This document shows, one piece after another, positions 1 through 8,004 of a DNA stretch of 64,000 nt (positions are counted from its first letter, which is position 1; the number at the start of each line of letters is the position of its first letter). Source of the stretch: an uncultured Bacteroides sp. (lineage in GTDB: Bacteria; Bacteroidota; Bacteroidia; Bacteroidales; Bacteroidaceae); NCBI RefSeq assembly GCF_963677685.1, contig NZ_OY782186.1, positions 496,001 to 560,000 of the forward strand. The letters run 5' to 3'. The notes under the pieces were generated by a model, which saw only the letters and a program-made list of their open reading frames with translations, did not search any database and was not told the origin of the DNA. The position numbers were made by a program, and so were the translations under genes.

Positions 1-1622
1 GTAAATATGACTATTTTTTTCTTGAAGCAATTCAGATGAAATCTCAAGGCAGGTATGATGCCGCATTCGATTTGCTTAAACATTGTCTTGATTTGAATCC
101 GAATGGAGCTTCAGGGTTATATGAAATTGCTCAGTTTTACCTCTCCTTGAAACAGATACCTCAAGGTCAAGCTGCTTTGCAGAAAGCTGTGGCTAATGAG
201 CCTGAGAACTATTGGTATGCTAATGCTTTGGCTTCCTTGTATCAGCAGGAAGGAAAGAAAGAAGAAGCAATAAGTCTTTTAGAATCTATGGTTACTCGCT
301 TTCCATTGCGTAGAGAATGTTTGCTTAATTTAGTTGATCTTTACAACCAGCAGAATAATTATTCTAAAGTGATTTATACACTCAACCGTTTAGAAGATAA
401 GATCGGGAAAAATGAGCGAATCAGTATGGAGAAATTCCGTATCTATTTACAGATGGATGATAATAAGAGGGCATTTCACGAGATAGAAAGCTTGGCTAAA
501 GAGTATCCGATGGATATGCGCTATCTTACTTTGTTAGGGGATGTTTATCTCCAAAACGGGAAGAAGAAGGAGGCTTATGATGTCTATCAGAAAGTGTTAA
601 CAATCGAACCGGATAATGCGATGGCGATGTTCTCGTTGGCTTCTTATTATCAAGAGACGGGTCAGGAAGAGTTGTATGAACAGCAGTTGGACACACTACT
701 GCTCAATAAGAAAGTTCCGGTTAACACTAAATTGAATGTCATGCGTGAATTTATTAATCAATCGGAACATTCCAATAAAGATAGTACGCAGGTAATCAAT
801 ATGTTTGAGCGTATGATAAAAGAAGATACTGATGATTCACAAGTGCCGATGCTTTATGCTCAATATTTGTTATCGAAAGGGATGGAGAAGCAATCTCTTC
901 CTTTGCTGTGGAAAGTCATAAAGATCGATCCTACTAATAAAGCTGCTCGGATGATTCTCTTAGGCTCGGCTATTCGTGCTAATGATTATGAAGAGGTCAT
1001 TAAGATTTGTCAACCGGGTACAGAGGCCACTCCGGAGAGCCTTGAATTTTACTATTATTTGGGCATTGCTTATTATCAAGCCGATCGTTTGGATGACGCT
1101 TTGAATACTTATAAAAAGGCATTGACTCATATTACGGCTGATAGTAAACCTGAACTTGTTTCCGACTTTTATAGTATGCTAGGTGATATTTATCATACAA
1201 AGAAGATGAAGAAAGAGTCTTATGCGGCTTATGATTCTGCTTTAGTTTATAATGCTTCTAATATAGGAGCGTTAAATAACTATGCATATTATCTCTCGGT
1301 GGAAAGGCGTGATTTGGATAAGGCAGAAGAGATGAGTTATAAAACGGTGAAAGCAGAACCCAATAATGCTACTTACTTAGATACTTATGCTTGGATTCTG
1401 TTCGAAAAGGGAAATTATTCCGGAGCTCGTATTTATATGGATGATGCGATGAAAAATGGAGGGGATAAAAGTGAGGTCGTTGTGGAACATTGCGGAGATA
1501 TATATTATATGATTGGTGATTTGGAAGAAGCACTGAAATATTGGAATAAATCGTTGGAGATGGGTAATAAATCAGAAATCTTGAAGCAGAAGATTGAAGA
1601 GAAAAAATATATTGCTGAATGA
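1..1622 (+). CDS. TPR-repeat protein, 5' end outside window
   Basis: The frame is open from the window edge (base 3) through the first internal ATG at 36, and the residues before that ATG already look like a TPR helix, so the gene begins upstream. The visible ~540 residues are a chain of tetratricopeptide repeats with the usual pattern of small and aromatic residues and 'P-x-N/D' turns (for example LNPNGAS, IEPDNAM, AEPNNATY) about every 34 residues. TPR arrays are protein-binding scaffolds; no catalytic domain is visible. The stop overlaps the start of the DUF4292 lipoprotein gene by four bases (ATGA), so it is translationally coupled to a DUF4292 lipoprotein and an EnvC-like protein. This suggests a role in envelope biogenesis or cell-wall turnover. 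Its N-terminus, and hence any signal peptide, cannot be seen. Confidence 0.9.
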   Translation, partial: KYDYFFLEAIQMKSQGRYDAAFDLLKHCLDLNPNGASGLYEIAQFYLSLKQIPQGQAALQKAVANEPENYWYANALASLYQQEGKKEEAISLLESMVTRFPLRRECLLNLVDLYNQQNNYSKVIYTLNRLEDKIGKNERISMEKFRIYLQMDDNKRAFHEIESLAKEYPMDMRYLTLLGDVYLQNGKKKEAYDVYQKVLTIEPDNAMAMFSLASYYQETGQEELYEQQLDTLLLNKKVPVNTKLNVMREFINQSEHSNKDSTQVINMFERMIKEDTDDSQVPMLYAQYLLSKGMEKQSLPLLWKVIKIDPTNKAARMILLGSAIRANDYEEVIKICQPGTEATPESLEFYYYLGIAYYQADRLDDALNTYKKALTHITADSKPELVSDFYSMLGDIYHTKKMKKESYAAYDSALVYNASNIGALNNYAYYLSVERRDLDKAEEMSYKTVKAEPNNATYLDTYAWILFEKGNYSGARIYMDDAMKNGGDKSEVVVEHCGDIYYMIGDLEEALKYWNKSLEMGNKSEILKQKIEEKKYIAE

Positions 1623-2191
1623 GAAAAGCTATCAATGTATTGAGCTGTTTGCTTTTAGCTCTTGCTCTGCTTACAGCTTGTAAAAGTTCCAAAATAGCTG
1701 TAAAACCTTTAACCACGGTAACTCCTTCGTCTCTATCTTCAAAGATTCAACTTACTGTTCCTTATAAAGGAGATGAAGTGAGAATGGGAGGGAGCATGAA
1801 AATGGAAACAGACAGACGAATTCAGTTTTCTATTCAATTGCCAATTATTCGTACGGAAGTGGCAAGGATAGATATGACTCCTGATGAAATGTTAATTGTT
1901 GATAGAATGAACAAACGTTTTGTGCGTGCCGATAAAGTACAGTTAGCCACTATATTCCCAAAAGGTAATGCTTTTGTCAGGTTGCAGCGTTTACTGCTAA
2001 AGGCCGCTCAACCCAGAGGTAAATCTACTTTTGAAGGCAAAGAACTTGGGCTCTCATCTTTTTTGAACGGTACCCGCTTAAGGCTTTATGATTTCTCAAC
2101 CAATGGAATAACCCTTACCCCCTCTAAATTATCATCAAAATATACTGAAGTAGAATTTAATGACCTGATAAAATTGCTGTTGAATTTATGA
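1619..2191 (+). CDS. DUF4292-family lipoprotein
   Basis: This 190-residue protein starts with a lipoprotein signal: a charged start, a Leu/Ala-rich core and the lipobox LTAC with Cys21 as the lipidation site. The remainder is beta-rich with repeated short strands, in the manner of LolA/LolB-like lipoprotein folds, and matches my recollection of DUF4292 proteins, which occur in Bacteroidetes just before an M23/EnvC gene. Its function is unknown; lipid or lipoprotein handling in the periplasm is a fold-based guess. It overlaps the genes on both sides by four bases (ATGA both times), so the three are surely cotranscribed and probably translationally coupled. Confidence 0.85.
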   Translation: MRKAINVLSCLLLALALLTACKSSKIAVKPLTTVTPSSLSSKIQLTVPYKGDEVRMGGSMKMETDRRIQFSIQLPIIRTEVARIDMTPDEMLIVDRMNKRFVRADKVQLATIFPKGNAFVRLQRLLLKAAQPRGKSTFEGKELGLSSFLNGTRLRLYDFSTNGITLTPSKLSSKYTEVEFNDLIKLLLNL

Positions 2192-3492
2192 AACGTTGTC
2201 TTGTTGTATTGATTTGCTGTTTTGTTATTGTTACGACTCTATTTGCTCAATCTAATAAACTGATCAAAGAGTTGGAAAGTAAACGTGGTGCATTGCAGAA
2301 ACAGATAGCAGAGACAGAATCATTGCTAAAAGACACAAAGAAAGATGTTGGAAGTCAGTTAAATAACTTAGCAGTACTTACAGGTCAGATTGATGAAAGG
2401 AAGCGCTATATTGCTTCTATGACCAAGGATGTTAGTGCTATTGATCGCGAACTTGGCTCTTTAAGACGTCAACTTCGTGGTTTGAGAAAAGATTTGAAGG
2501 ATAAGAAAAAGAAATATGAATTATCTGTTAAGTATTTATATAAGAATAAATCGATAGAAGAGAAGTTAATGTTTATTTTTTCGGCGGATGACTTGGCAAA
2601 GATGTATCGTAGATTAAGGTATGTACGTGAATATGCTACTTTTCAACGCTTGCAAGGAGAACAAATAGTAAAGAAGCAGGAGCAGATAAACAAGAAAAGA
2701 GCTGAACTTAACCAAGTAAAAGCTGCAAAAGAAAAACTCTTAAAGGGTCGCGAGGATGAGAAACATAAATTAGAGTCGCAAGAAAAGAAGAAACGTACGT
2801 TAGTAGCGAATTTACAAAAGAAACAAAAGGCCTTGCAGAATGAGATTCGCAAGAAACGCAGGGAAGCAAATCAGTTGAATGCTAAAATTGACCGATTGAT
2901 TGCGAAAGAGATAGAAAAGGCTCGTAAGCGTGCAGAGGAAGAAGCTCGTCGTGAAAAAGCTGCTCGTCAAAAAAATAAATCTAAAGGAAAGTCAAGAAAG
3001 ACAGAGTCTACTTCTAGGAGAAGGAAAGCTAGACCTTTAGAGAAATACTCAATGAGTAAGGCAGATCGTAAGCTGTCAGGTAATTTTGCAAGTAATAAAG
3101 GGCGTTTGCCTATGCCTATTTCTGGATCTTATATTATTGTAAGTCATTATGGAAAGTACGCAGTTGAAGGTTTGAGAAATGTTAAGTTAGACAATAAAGG
3201 GATTGATATACAAGGCCGTCCAGGTGCCCAGGCTCGTGCCATTTTTGATGGAAAAGTGGCAGCAGTATTTAAACTCAATGGATTGTTCAATATCTTAGTT
3301 CGCCATGGAAGTTATATCTCTGTTTATTGTAATTTGTCTTCGGCTTCCGTAAAACAAGGAGAATCTGTTAGCACAAAGCAGAGTCTCGGAGAGATATTTT
3401 CTGATTTAGCTCATAATGGACGTACTGTATTGCACTTCCAGTTAAGACGTGAGAAAACAAAATTGAATCCCGAACCCTGGTTAAATCGTTAA
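2188..3492 (+). CDS. EnvC-like murein hydrolase activator (M23 domain)
   Basis: The protein has 434 residues: a signal peptide (about 1-21, cut after FAQ), a very long charged coiled coil (about 22-290, rich in KK/EE/RR) and a C-terminal LytM/M23 domain (about 305-434). The M23 zinc and catalytic residues are not all present. The first metal His is replaced by Asn336 (NKGID), and the usual HxH ends in Gln (H416-F-Q418). This is the arrangement of EnvC-type proteins, which do not cut peptidoglycan but activate amidases at the division septum. The architecture (coil followed by degenerate LytM) is the same as in EnvC. It is the last gene of the TPR-DUF4292 operon and is convergent with the M20 peptidase gene that ends one base later. 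Confidence 0.88.
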   Translation: MKRCLVVLICCFVIVTTLFAQSNKLIKELESKRGALQKQIAETESLLKDTKKDVGSQLNNLAVLTGQIDERKRYIASMTKDVSAIDRELGSLRRQLRGLRKDLKDKKKKYELSVKYLYKNKSIEEKLMFIFSADDLAKMYRRLRYVREYATFQRLQGEQIVKKQEQINKKRAELNQVKAAKEKLLKGREDEKHKLESQEKKKRTLVANLQKKQKALQNEIRKKRREANQLNAKIDRLIAKEIEKARKRAEEEARREKAARQKNKSKGKSRKTESTSRRRKARPLEKYSMSKADRKLSGNFASNKGRLPMPISGSYIIVSHYGKYAVEGLRNVKLDNKGIDIQGRPGAQARAIFDGKVAAVFKLNGLFNILVRHGSYISVYCNLSSASVKQGESVSTKQSLGEIFSDLAHNGRTVLHFQLRREKTKLNPEPWLNR

Positions 3493-4560
3493 TCAGAGAT
3501 TTAATTCATCTAGTAAGTCAACATATATCTTTATGGCTTCTTCTATCTCTTTTATCATTATGTACTCGTCGGCTGTATGTGAACGGGCGGATCGTCCAGG
3601 TCCCATCTTAACGGTAGGAAATGACATAAGCGATTGATCGGATAGAGTAGGAGAGCCAAAAGGGATACGTTTTAACTTAATCGCTTTCTGGACAAAAGGA
3701 TGTTTTTCCTCAATACGTGATGAATTTAGGCGAAATGAACGGGGTTTGGCTTCGCAAGAAAGATGTTGCTGAATTTCATTGAAAAGTTCTTCGTTAGAAT
3801 AAAGCTCATTACTGCGAACATCAACAACAAAAGTGCAACGATCGGGTATGACATTATGTTGGGTACCTGCATTGATTTGCGTAACACTCATCTTTACGCT
3901 CCCTAGTAAAGGTGATTCTTTCTTAAAACGATAATCGCGAAACCACTCTATATCTTTGAGGGTTTTATAAATAGCATTATCTCCTTCTTCACGAGCAGCA
4001 TGACCAGAACGGCCGATTGCTGTTACATCTAATACCATTAGTCCTTTCTCGGCTATAGCAGGATGCATTTCTGTAGGTTCTCCTACAATAGCAAAAGAAA
4101 TTGGCGGTAAGGCATCTAGAACACTTTCAACTCCGTTTTTACCTGATATTTCTTCTTCGCAAGAAGCCAAATAAATTAAGTTATAATCTTGTTGGGTACG
4201 GCATAAATGAAAGAATGTATGTAACAGTGTAACTACGCTAGCACCAGCATCATTGCTTCCAAGACCATAAACTTTGCCATTTTCTTCACGAGGAGAAAAA
4301 GGGTCTTTACGCCATCCGTTGACAGGTTTCACTGTGTCGATATGTGAATTTAGCAGTATAGTGGGTTTGTTAAGATCAAACATCGGACTCAGACACCAGA
4401 TATTGTTTCCCTTACGGCCGGTCTCTATACCTGTAGTTTCAATATAATTTTGTAGGAAATTGGCGGCGGCTTCCTCATCACGGCTGATTGAAGGAATACT
4501 GATTAATGATTTCAGCAAGTTGACAGCCTCATTGGCGATCTCTGAGTGATTCGTTATCAT
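3493..4560 (-). CDS. M20-family metallo-hydrolase (ArgE/DapE-like)
   Basis: About 355 residues. It has the M20 dinuclear-zinc signature: the SHIDT motif (His ligand and catalytic Asp), SNDAG (bridging Asp), CEEE (catalytic Glu and ligand), VGEP and the C-terminal SHTADE (last His ligand). Family members remove acyl or aminoacyl groups from amino acids or peptides. In Bacteroides this protein is usually annotated as acetylornithine deacetylase, but Bacteroides uses N-succinyl intermediates in arginine synthesis, so the exact substrate is not certain from sequence. The frame stays open to 4593, but I place the start at 4560 because a good promoter (-7 element 4583-4590) would put the transcript start downstream of the longer ATG. 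Divergent from the acyl-CoA synthetase gene. Confidence 0.87.
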   Translation of the reverse strand: MITNHSEIANEAVNLLKSLISIPSISRDEEAAANFLQNYIETTGIETGRKGNNIWCLSPMFDLNKPTILLNSHIDTVKPVNGWRKDPFSPREENGKVYGLGSNDAGASVVTLLHTFFHLCRTQQDYNLIYLASCEEEISGKNGVESVLDALPPISFAIVGEPTEMHPAIAEKGLMVLDVTAIGRSGHAAREEGDNAIYKTLKDIEWFRDYRFKKESPLLGSVKMSVTQINAGTQHNVIPDRCTFVVDVRSNELYSNEELFNEIQQHLSCEAKPRSFRLNSSRIEEKHPFVQKAIKLKRIPFGSPTLSDQSLMSFPTVKMGPGRSARSHTADEYIMIKEIEEAIKIYVDLLDELNL

Positions 4561-4582
4561 TTTGTAGAGTATAAGTGATATG

Positions 4583-4613
4583 CAAATGTACATAAAATGT
4601 AGATTGTTTCAAA
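4583..4613 (-). promoter_or_regulatory. Bacteroides-type promoter for M20 peptidase
   Basis: On the minus strand a -33 TTTG (4610-4613) is followed after exactly 19 bases by TACATTTG (4583-4590), matching the Bacteroides consensus TTTG-N19..21-TAnnTTTG in full. It predicts a transcript start near 4576 and a leader of about 16 bases before the ATG at 4560. Confidence 0.75.
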
Positions 4614-4621
4614 TTAAACGG

Positions 4622-4629
4622 TACCTTTG
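4622..4629 (+). promoter_or_regulatory. -7 element for acyl-CoA synthetase gene
   Basis: TACCTTTG matches TAnnTTTG, 25 bases before the ATG at 4655. No convincing -33 TTTG is seen at 19-21 bases. It lies only about 30 bp from the divergent promoter of the M20 gene, so the two promoters overlap. Confidence 0.55.
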
Positions 4630-4654
4630 CATTAAAATACTAACAACCAAAGAT

Positions 4655-6460
4655 ATGACTTATCATCATTTATCCGTCTTAGTTCATCGCCAAGCTGAAA
4701 AATATGGCGACAGGATAGCCTTGAAATATCGTGATTATGAAAAGGTTCAATGGATTCCGATTACTTGGAATCAATTCTCTGAAACGGTGAAGAAAGCTGC
4801 TGATGCGCTTGTTGCTTTTGGCGTTGAAGAAGAAGAGAATATCGGCGTTTTTTCTCAAAATAAGCCGGAATGTCTGTATACAGATTTTGCAGCCTTTGCT
4901 AATAGAGCTGTTACAATACCTCTTTATGCTACTAGCTCTCCGGCTCAAGCTCAGTATATAATAAATGATGCACAGATACGTTTTCTTTTTGTCGGTGAGC
5001 AATTTCAATATGATGCAGCTTTTAGTGTTTTAGGAGTGTGTCCTTCTCTTCAAAAATTAGTCATTTTTGATCGTGGAGTGAGAAAAGATGCTCGGGATTC
5101 AACTTCTATTTACTTTGATGAATTTGTTGCTGCTGGCTCAGGGTTAACTCATGCAGATGTTGTAGAAGAACGTACTTCTCGTGCCAGTGGTGATGATCTT
5201 GCAAATATCCTTTATACATCGGGAACTACTGGCGAGCCTAAAGGGGTTATGCTACATCATTCTTGTTTTCTTGAGGTCTTTAAGACACATGATGAGCGTC
5301 TCAAGACAATGACAGATCAGGACGTTTCGATGAATTTTCTTCCGTTGACTCATGTTTTTGAAAAAGCATGGGCATATCTCTGTATTTCTAAAGGAGTGCA
5401 GATTTGTGTGAATCTTCGTCCGGCGGATATACAAACAACAATAAAAGAAATTCGTCCGACACTAATGTGCAGTGTTCCTCGCTTTTGGGAAAAAGTATAC
5501 GCTGGGGTACAAGAAAAAATAGCAGAAACTACAGGCTTAAAAAAGAAATTAATGCTGGATGCTATAAGAGTAGGTAAAATACATAATGTGGATTGTCTCC
5601 GTGTAGGAAAAACTCCCCCTTTGTCTATTCGTTTGAAGTACAAGTTCTATGAGAAAACAATCTATTTATTGCTCAAGAAAACGATTGGAATAGAAAATGG
5701 AAACTTTTTTCCTACAGCTGGCGCGGCTATTTCCGATGAAATCTGTGAATTTGTTCACTCGGTGGGAATTGACATGCTGACAGGATATGGACTGACAGAA
5801 TCTACAGCTACGGTATCTTGTACATGGAAAACCGGTTATGTGATTGGTTCGGTTGGTACTGTAATGCCGGATCTAGAGTTGAAGATCGGTGAAAACAATG
5901 AGATCTTGCTTAAAGGTAAAACCATTACTAAGGGGTACTATAAGAAAAGTGAAGCTACGGCTCAGGCTATTGATAAAGATGGTTGGTTTCATACTGGAGA
6001 CGCAGGCTATCTAAAAGACGGGAATCTATATCTGACAGAAAGAATAAAGGATCTGTTTAAAACATCAAATGGTAAATATATTGCCCCTCAAGCTTTAGAA
6101 ACAAAATTGGTGATAGACCGATATATTGATCAAATAGCTATTATTGCTGATCAAAGAAAATTTGTTTCAGCATTAATCATTCCTGTCTATGATTTAGTGA
6201 AAGAGTATGCCAAGGAAAAGGGATTAGAATATAAAAGTACTGAAGAGCTGTTGAAACATCCTAAAATACAGGCTTTGTTCAGGGCAAGAATCGATACGCT
6301 ACAACAACAGTTTGCCCATTATGAACAAGTAAAACGTTTTACTTTGCTTCCGGAACCTTTCAGTATGGAAAGAGGAGAGTTGACGAACACTTTGAAATTA
6401 AAGAGGGCGGTTATCTCTCAGAACTATAAAGAGTTCATTGATAAGATGTACGAAGAATAG
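4655..6460 (+). CDS. long-chain fatty-acid-CoA ligase (AMP-forming)
   Basis: A 601-residue member of the ANL adenylate-forming superfamily. It activates a fatty acid with ATP to acyl-AMP and then makes acyl-CoA. Motifs visible: the P-loop YTSGTTGEPKG, the A5 motif GYGLTES, the hinge/A7 region WFHTGDAGYL and A8 TERIKDLFKTSNGKYIAP. It lacks transmembrane segments, as expected for a cytosolic or membrane-peripheral FadD-type enzyme. The open frame reaches back to 4580, but the -7 element at 4622-4629 lies inside that extension and residues 1-25 resemble nothing in the family, so I choose the ATG at 4655 (MTYHHLSV). Single-gene unit followed by prfB with its own promoter. Confidence 0.93.
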   Translation: MTYHHLSVLVHRQAEKYGDRIALKYRDYEKVQWIPITWNQFSETVKKAADALVAFGVEEEENIGVFSQNKPECLYTDFAAFANRAVTIPLYATSSPAQAQYIINDAQIRFLFVGEQFQYDAAFSVLGVCPSLQKLVIFDRGVRKDARDSTSIYFDEFVAAGSGLTHADVVEERTSRASGDDLANILYTSGTTGEPKGVMLHHSCFLEVFKTHDERLKTMTDQDVSMNFLPLTHVFEKAWAYLCISKGVQICVNLRPADIQTTIKEIRPTLMCSVPRFWEKVYAGVQEKIAETTGLKKKLMLDAIRVGKIHNVDCLRVGKTPPLSIRLKYKFYEKTIYLLLKKTIGIENGNFFPTAGAAISDEICEFVHSVGIDMLTGYGLTESTATVSCTWKTGYVIGSVGTVMPDLELKIGENNEILLKGKTITKGYYKKSEATAQAIDKDGWFHTGDAGYLKDGNLYLTERIKDLFKTSNGKYIAPQALETKLVIDRYIDQIAIIADQRKFVSALIIPVYDLVKEYAKEKGLEYKSTEELLKHPKIQALFRARIDTLQQQFAHYEQVKRFTLLPEPFSMERGELTNTLKLKRAVISQNYKEFIDKMYEE

Positions 6461-6479
6461 ATAATCCGCTGATTTTGTT

Positions 6480-6487
6480 TATCTTTG
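6480..6487 (+). promoter_or_regulatory. -7 element for prfB
   Basis: TATCTTTG (consensus TAnnTTTG) lies 28 bases before the prfB ATG at 6516. A -33 TTTG at the usual distance is not visible. It begins just after the stop codon of the acyl-CoA synthetase gene. Confidence 0.5.
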
Positions 6488-6515
6488 CCGCCAAATCAAA
6501 AAATAAAATTTTATT

Positions 6516-7638
6516 ATGATTACTATCGAACAACTTAAAGACGTGAAAGAACGCACAGATGCGTTGAGGAGGTACCTTTGACGTTGACGGAAAGAAAATT
6601 CAAGTTGAAGAAGAGCAATTAAGAACTCAGGCTCCAGGCTTTTGGGATGACCAAAAGAAGGCTGAGGCACAAATGAAGCTAGTAAAAGGTTTGCAAAAGT
6701 GGATTGACGGATATAATGAAGTCAAAACAATGAGTGATGAACTAGCTTTGGCTTTTGATTTCTATAAAGACGAACTGGTAACGGAAGAAGAGGTTGATGA
6801 GGCGTATGCTAAGTCAGTAGCTGCTTTGGAAAATCTCGAATTGAAGAACATGCTTCGTGAAGAGGCTGACCAGATGGGCTGTGTCTTGAAGATCAATTCA
6901 GGAGCAGGCGGTACAGAAAGTCAGGATTGGGCATCAATGCTGATGCGTATGTATCTTCGTTGGATTGAGGATAATGGTTATAAAATGATCATTTCAAATG
7001 TTCAGGAAGGAGATGAAGCGGGAATTAAGACTTGTACTATTCAGGTTGAAGGAGATTATGCTTATGGTTATTTGAAAGGAGAAAACGGAGTGCATCGGTT
7101 GGTGCGTGTTTCACCTTTTAATGCTCAGGGTAAGCGTATGACCTCTTTTGCCTCAGTATTTGTGTCACCTTTGGTAGATGATACTATTGAAGTACAAATT
7201 AATCCTGCTGATATTTCTTGGGACTTATTCCGTTCAGGCGGTGCGGGTGGTCAGAATGTGAATAAGGTAGAAACGGGGGTACGTATACGTTATAGATACA
7301 AAGACCCTGATACTGGTGAGGAGGAAGAAATCCTTATAGAGAATACAGAGACCCGTTCGCAACTTGATAACCGTGAAAATGCCATGCGTTTGCTTCGTTC
7401 CCAACTTTATGATAGAGAGTTGCAAAAACGTTTAGCTGCTCAACGGAAGATAGAGGCGGGTAAGAAGAAAATAGAGTGGGGATCTCAAATCCGAAGCTAT
7501 GTTTTTGATGACCGTCGTGTTAAAGATCATCGAACGAATTTCCAGACTTCTGATGTGAATGGAGTTATGGATGGAAAAATAGATGGTTTTATTAAAGCTT
7601 ATTTGATGGAGTTTTCTTCTGAGGAAGAGAATTCATAA
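6516..7638 (+). CDS. prfB: peptide chain release factor 2 (programmed +1 frameshift)
   Basis: Release factor 2 recognises UGA and UAA and triggers peptide release. The gene is read as 21 codons from ATG 6516 to CTT 6576-6578, then an in-frame TGA (6579-6581); skipping one base continues in the +1 frame (GAC at 6580) to TAA 7638, giving about 373 residues, the normal RF2 length. The junction reads ...LRRYL-D-VDGKK, matching the RF2 N-terminus. Downstream the class I signature GGAGGQNVNKVET (peptidyl-transferase GGQ loop) and the tripeptide region for UGA/UAA decoding are present. A plain ORF search would start at 6673 and lose domain 1. Followed by a strong terminator. Control is autogenous: low RF2 slows termination at the TGA and raises frameshifting. 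Confidence 0.97.
6567..6582 (+). promoter_or_regulatory. RF2 programmed frameshift site
   Basis: AGGAGG (6567-6572), a three-base spacer TAC, then CTT TGA C (6576-6582). This is the same layout as the E. coli prfB site: an internal Shine-Dalgarno three bases before the slippery CUU codon, followed by the weak stop context UGA-C. The peptidyl-tRNA slips from CUU to UUU and translation continues at GAC. Confidence 0.96.
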
Positions 7639-7646
7639 AGAATAAA

Positions 7647-7687
7647 TTCCCGCTATCTTTTAGTAGATGGCGGGAACTTTTTTTTGC
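7647..7687 (+). terminator. rho-independent terminator of prfB
   Basis: A 12-bp stem (TTCCCGC and its complement GCGGGAA plus five inner pairs, one of them G-T) with a short loop, followed by an eight-base T run. It begins nine bases after the prfB stop codon. Confidence 0.92.
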
Positions 7688-7726
7688 CATATTATTGTTG
7701 TGTAATTGTTTTATTTGTACTTTTGA

Positions 7727-7758
7727 TTTGTTCTATAGATTGAATGGTGAAATCTTTG
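7727..7758 (+). promoter_or_regulatory. possible promoter for small membrane peptide
   Basis: TTTG (7727-7730), 20 bases, then AATCTTTG (7751-7758), one mismatch from TAnnTTTG. It lies 28 bases before the small gene starting at 7787. Confidence 0.4.
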
Positions 7759-7786
7759 TATCGTTAAACATAATACTATTATCAGT

Positions 7787-7918
7787 ATGGCTAAGCATCG
7801 TAAAGTATCACACACAAAAAAAGAAGAGCAGCAGGCCAATCGGATTATGAAGATAATCTTTTTAGTTCTTGCTGTTTTAGCATTGACTATGCTCATTGGC
7901 TTTTCTCTTTTTGATTAA
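7787..7918 (+). CDS. small single-pass membrane protein, 43 aa
   Basis: ATG 7787 to TAA 7918. The first ~22 residues are basic and polar (MAKHRKVSHTKKEEQQ...), and the last ~20 form one hydrophobic helix ending GFSLFD. This is the pattern of a small inner-membrane peptide with a cytoplasmic N-terminus. It sits between the prfB terminator and a hairpin at 7940-7986 and has its own possible promoter, so it looks like a real monocistronic gene. I do not recognise a family. The alternative is a chance open frame, but the clean amphipathic split and the flanking signals speak against that. Confidence 0.6.
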   Translation: MAKHRKVSHTKKEEQQANRIMKIIFLVLAVLALTMLIGFSLFD

Positions 7919-7939
7919 TCTTGTTGATGAGATTTTAGT

Positions 7940-7986
7940 GTTGATGGGGTTTATTCCGTAGAATAACCTTGTAAACCTTCATCAAC
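7940..7986 (+). terminator. imperfect hairpin before porin gene
   Basis: GTTGATG-g-GGTTTA (7940-7953) pairs with TAAACC-tt-CATCAAC (7972-7986) around an 18-base loop, followed by a T-rich stretch. It may terminate the small membrane-peptide transcript. A weak promoter (gTTG 7940-7943, 20 bases, TAACCTTG 7964-7971) overlaps it, so an alternative role is control of the porin gene that starts at 8005. Confidence 0.45.
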
Positions 7987-8004
7987 GCTTTATTTTTAGT
8001 ATTA

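Noticed and set aside
5350..5643. 97-codon minus-strand frame inside the acyl-CoA synthetase gene
   Set aside because: Antisense shadow of a strongly conserved gene with no recognisable motif.
6516..6672. prfB looks like a frameshifted pseudogene
   Set aside because: The in-frame TGA sits exactly in the conserved RF2 recoding site with the internal AGGAGG, so it is programmed.
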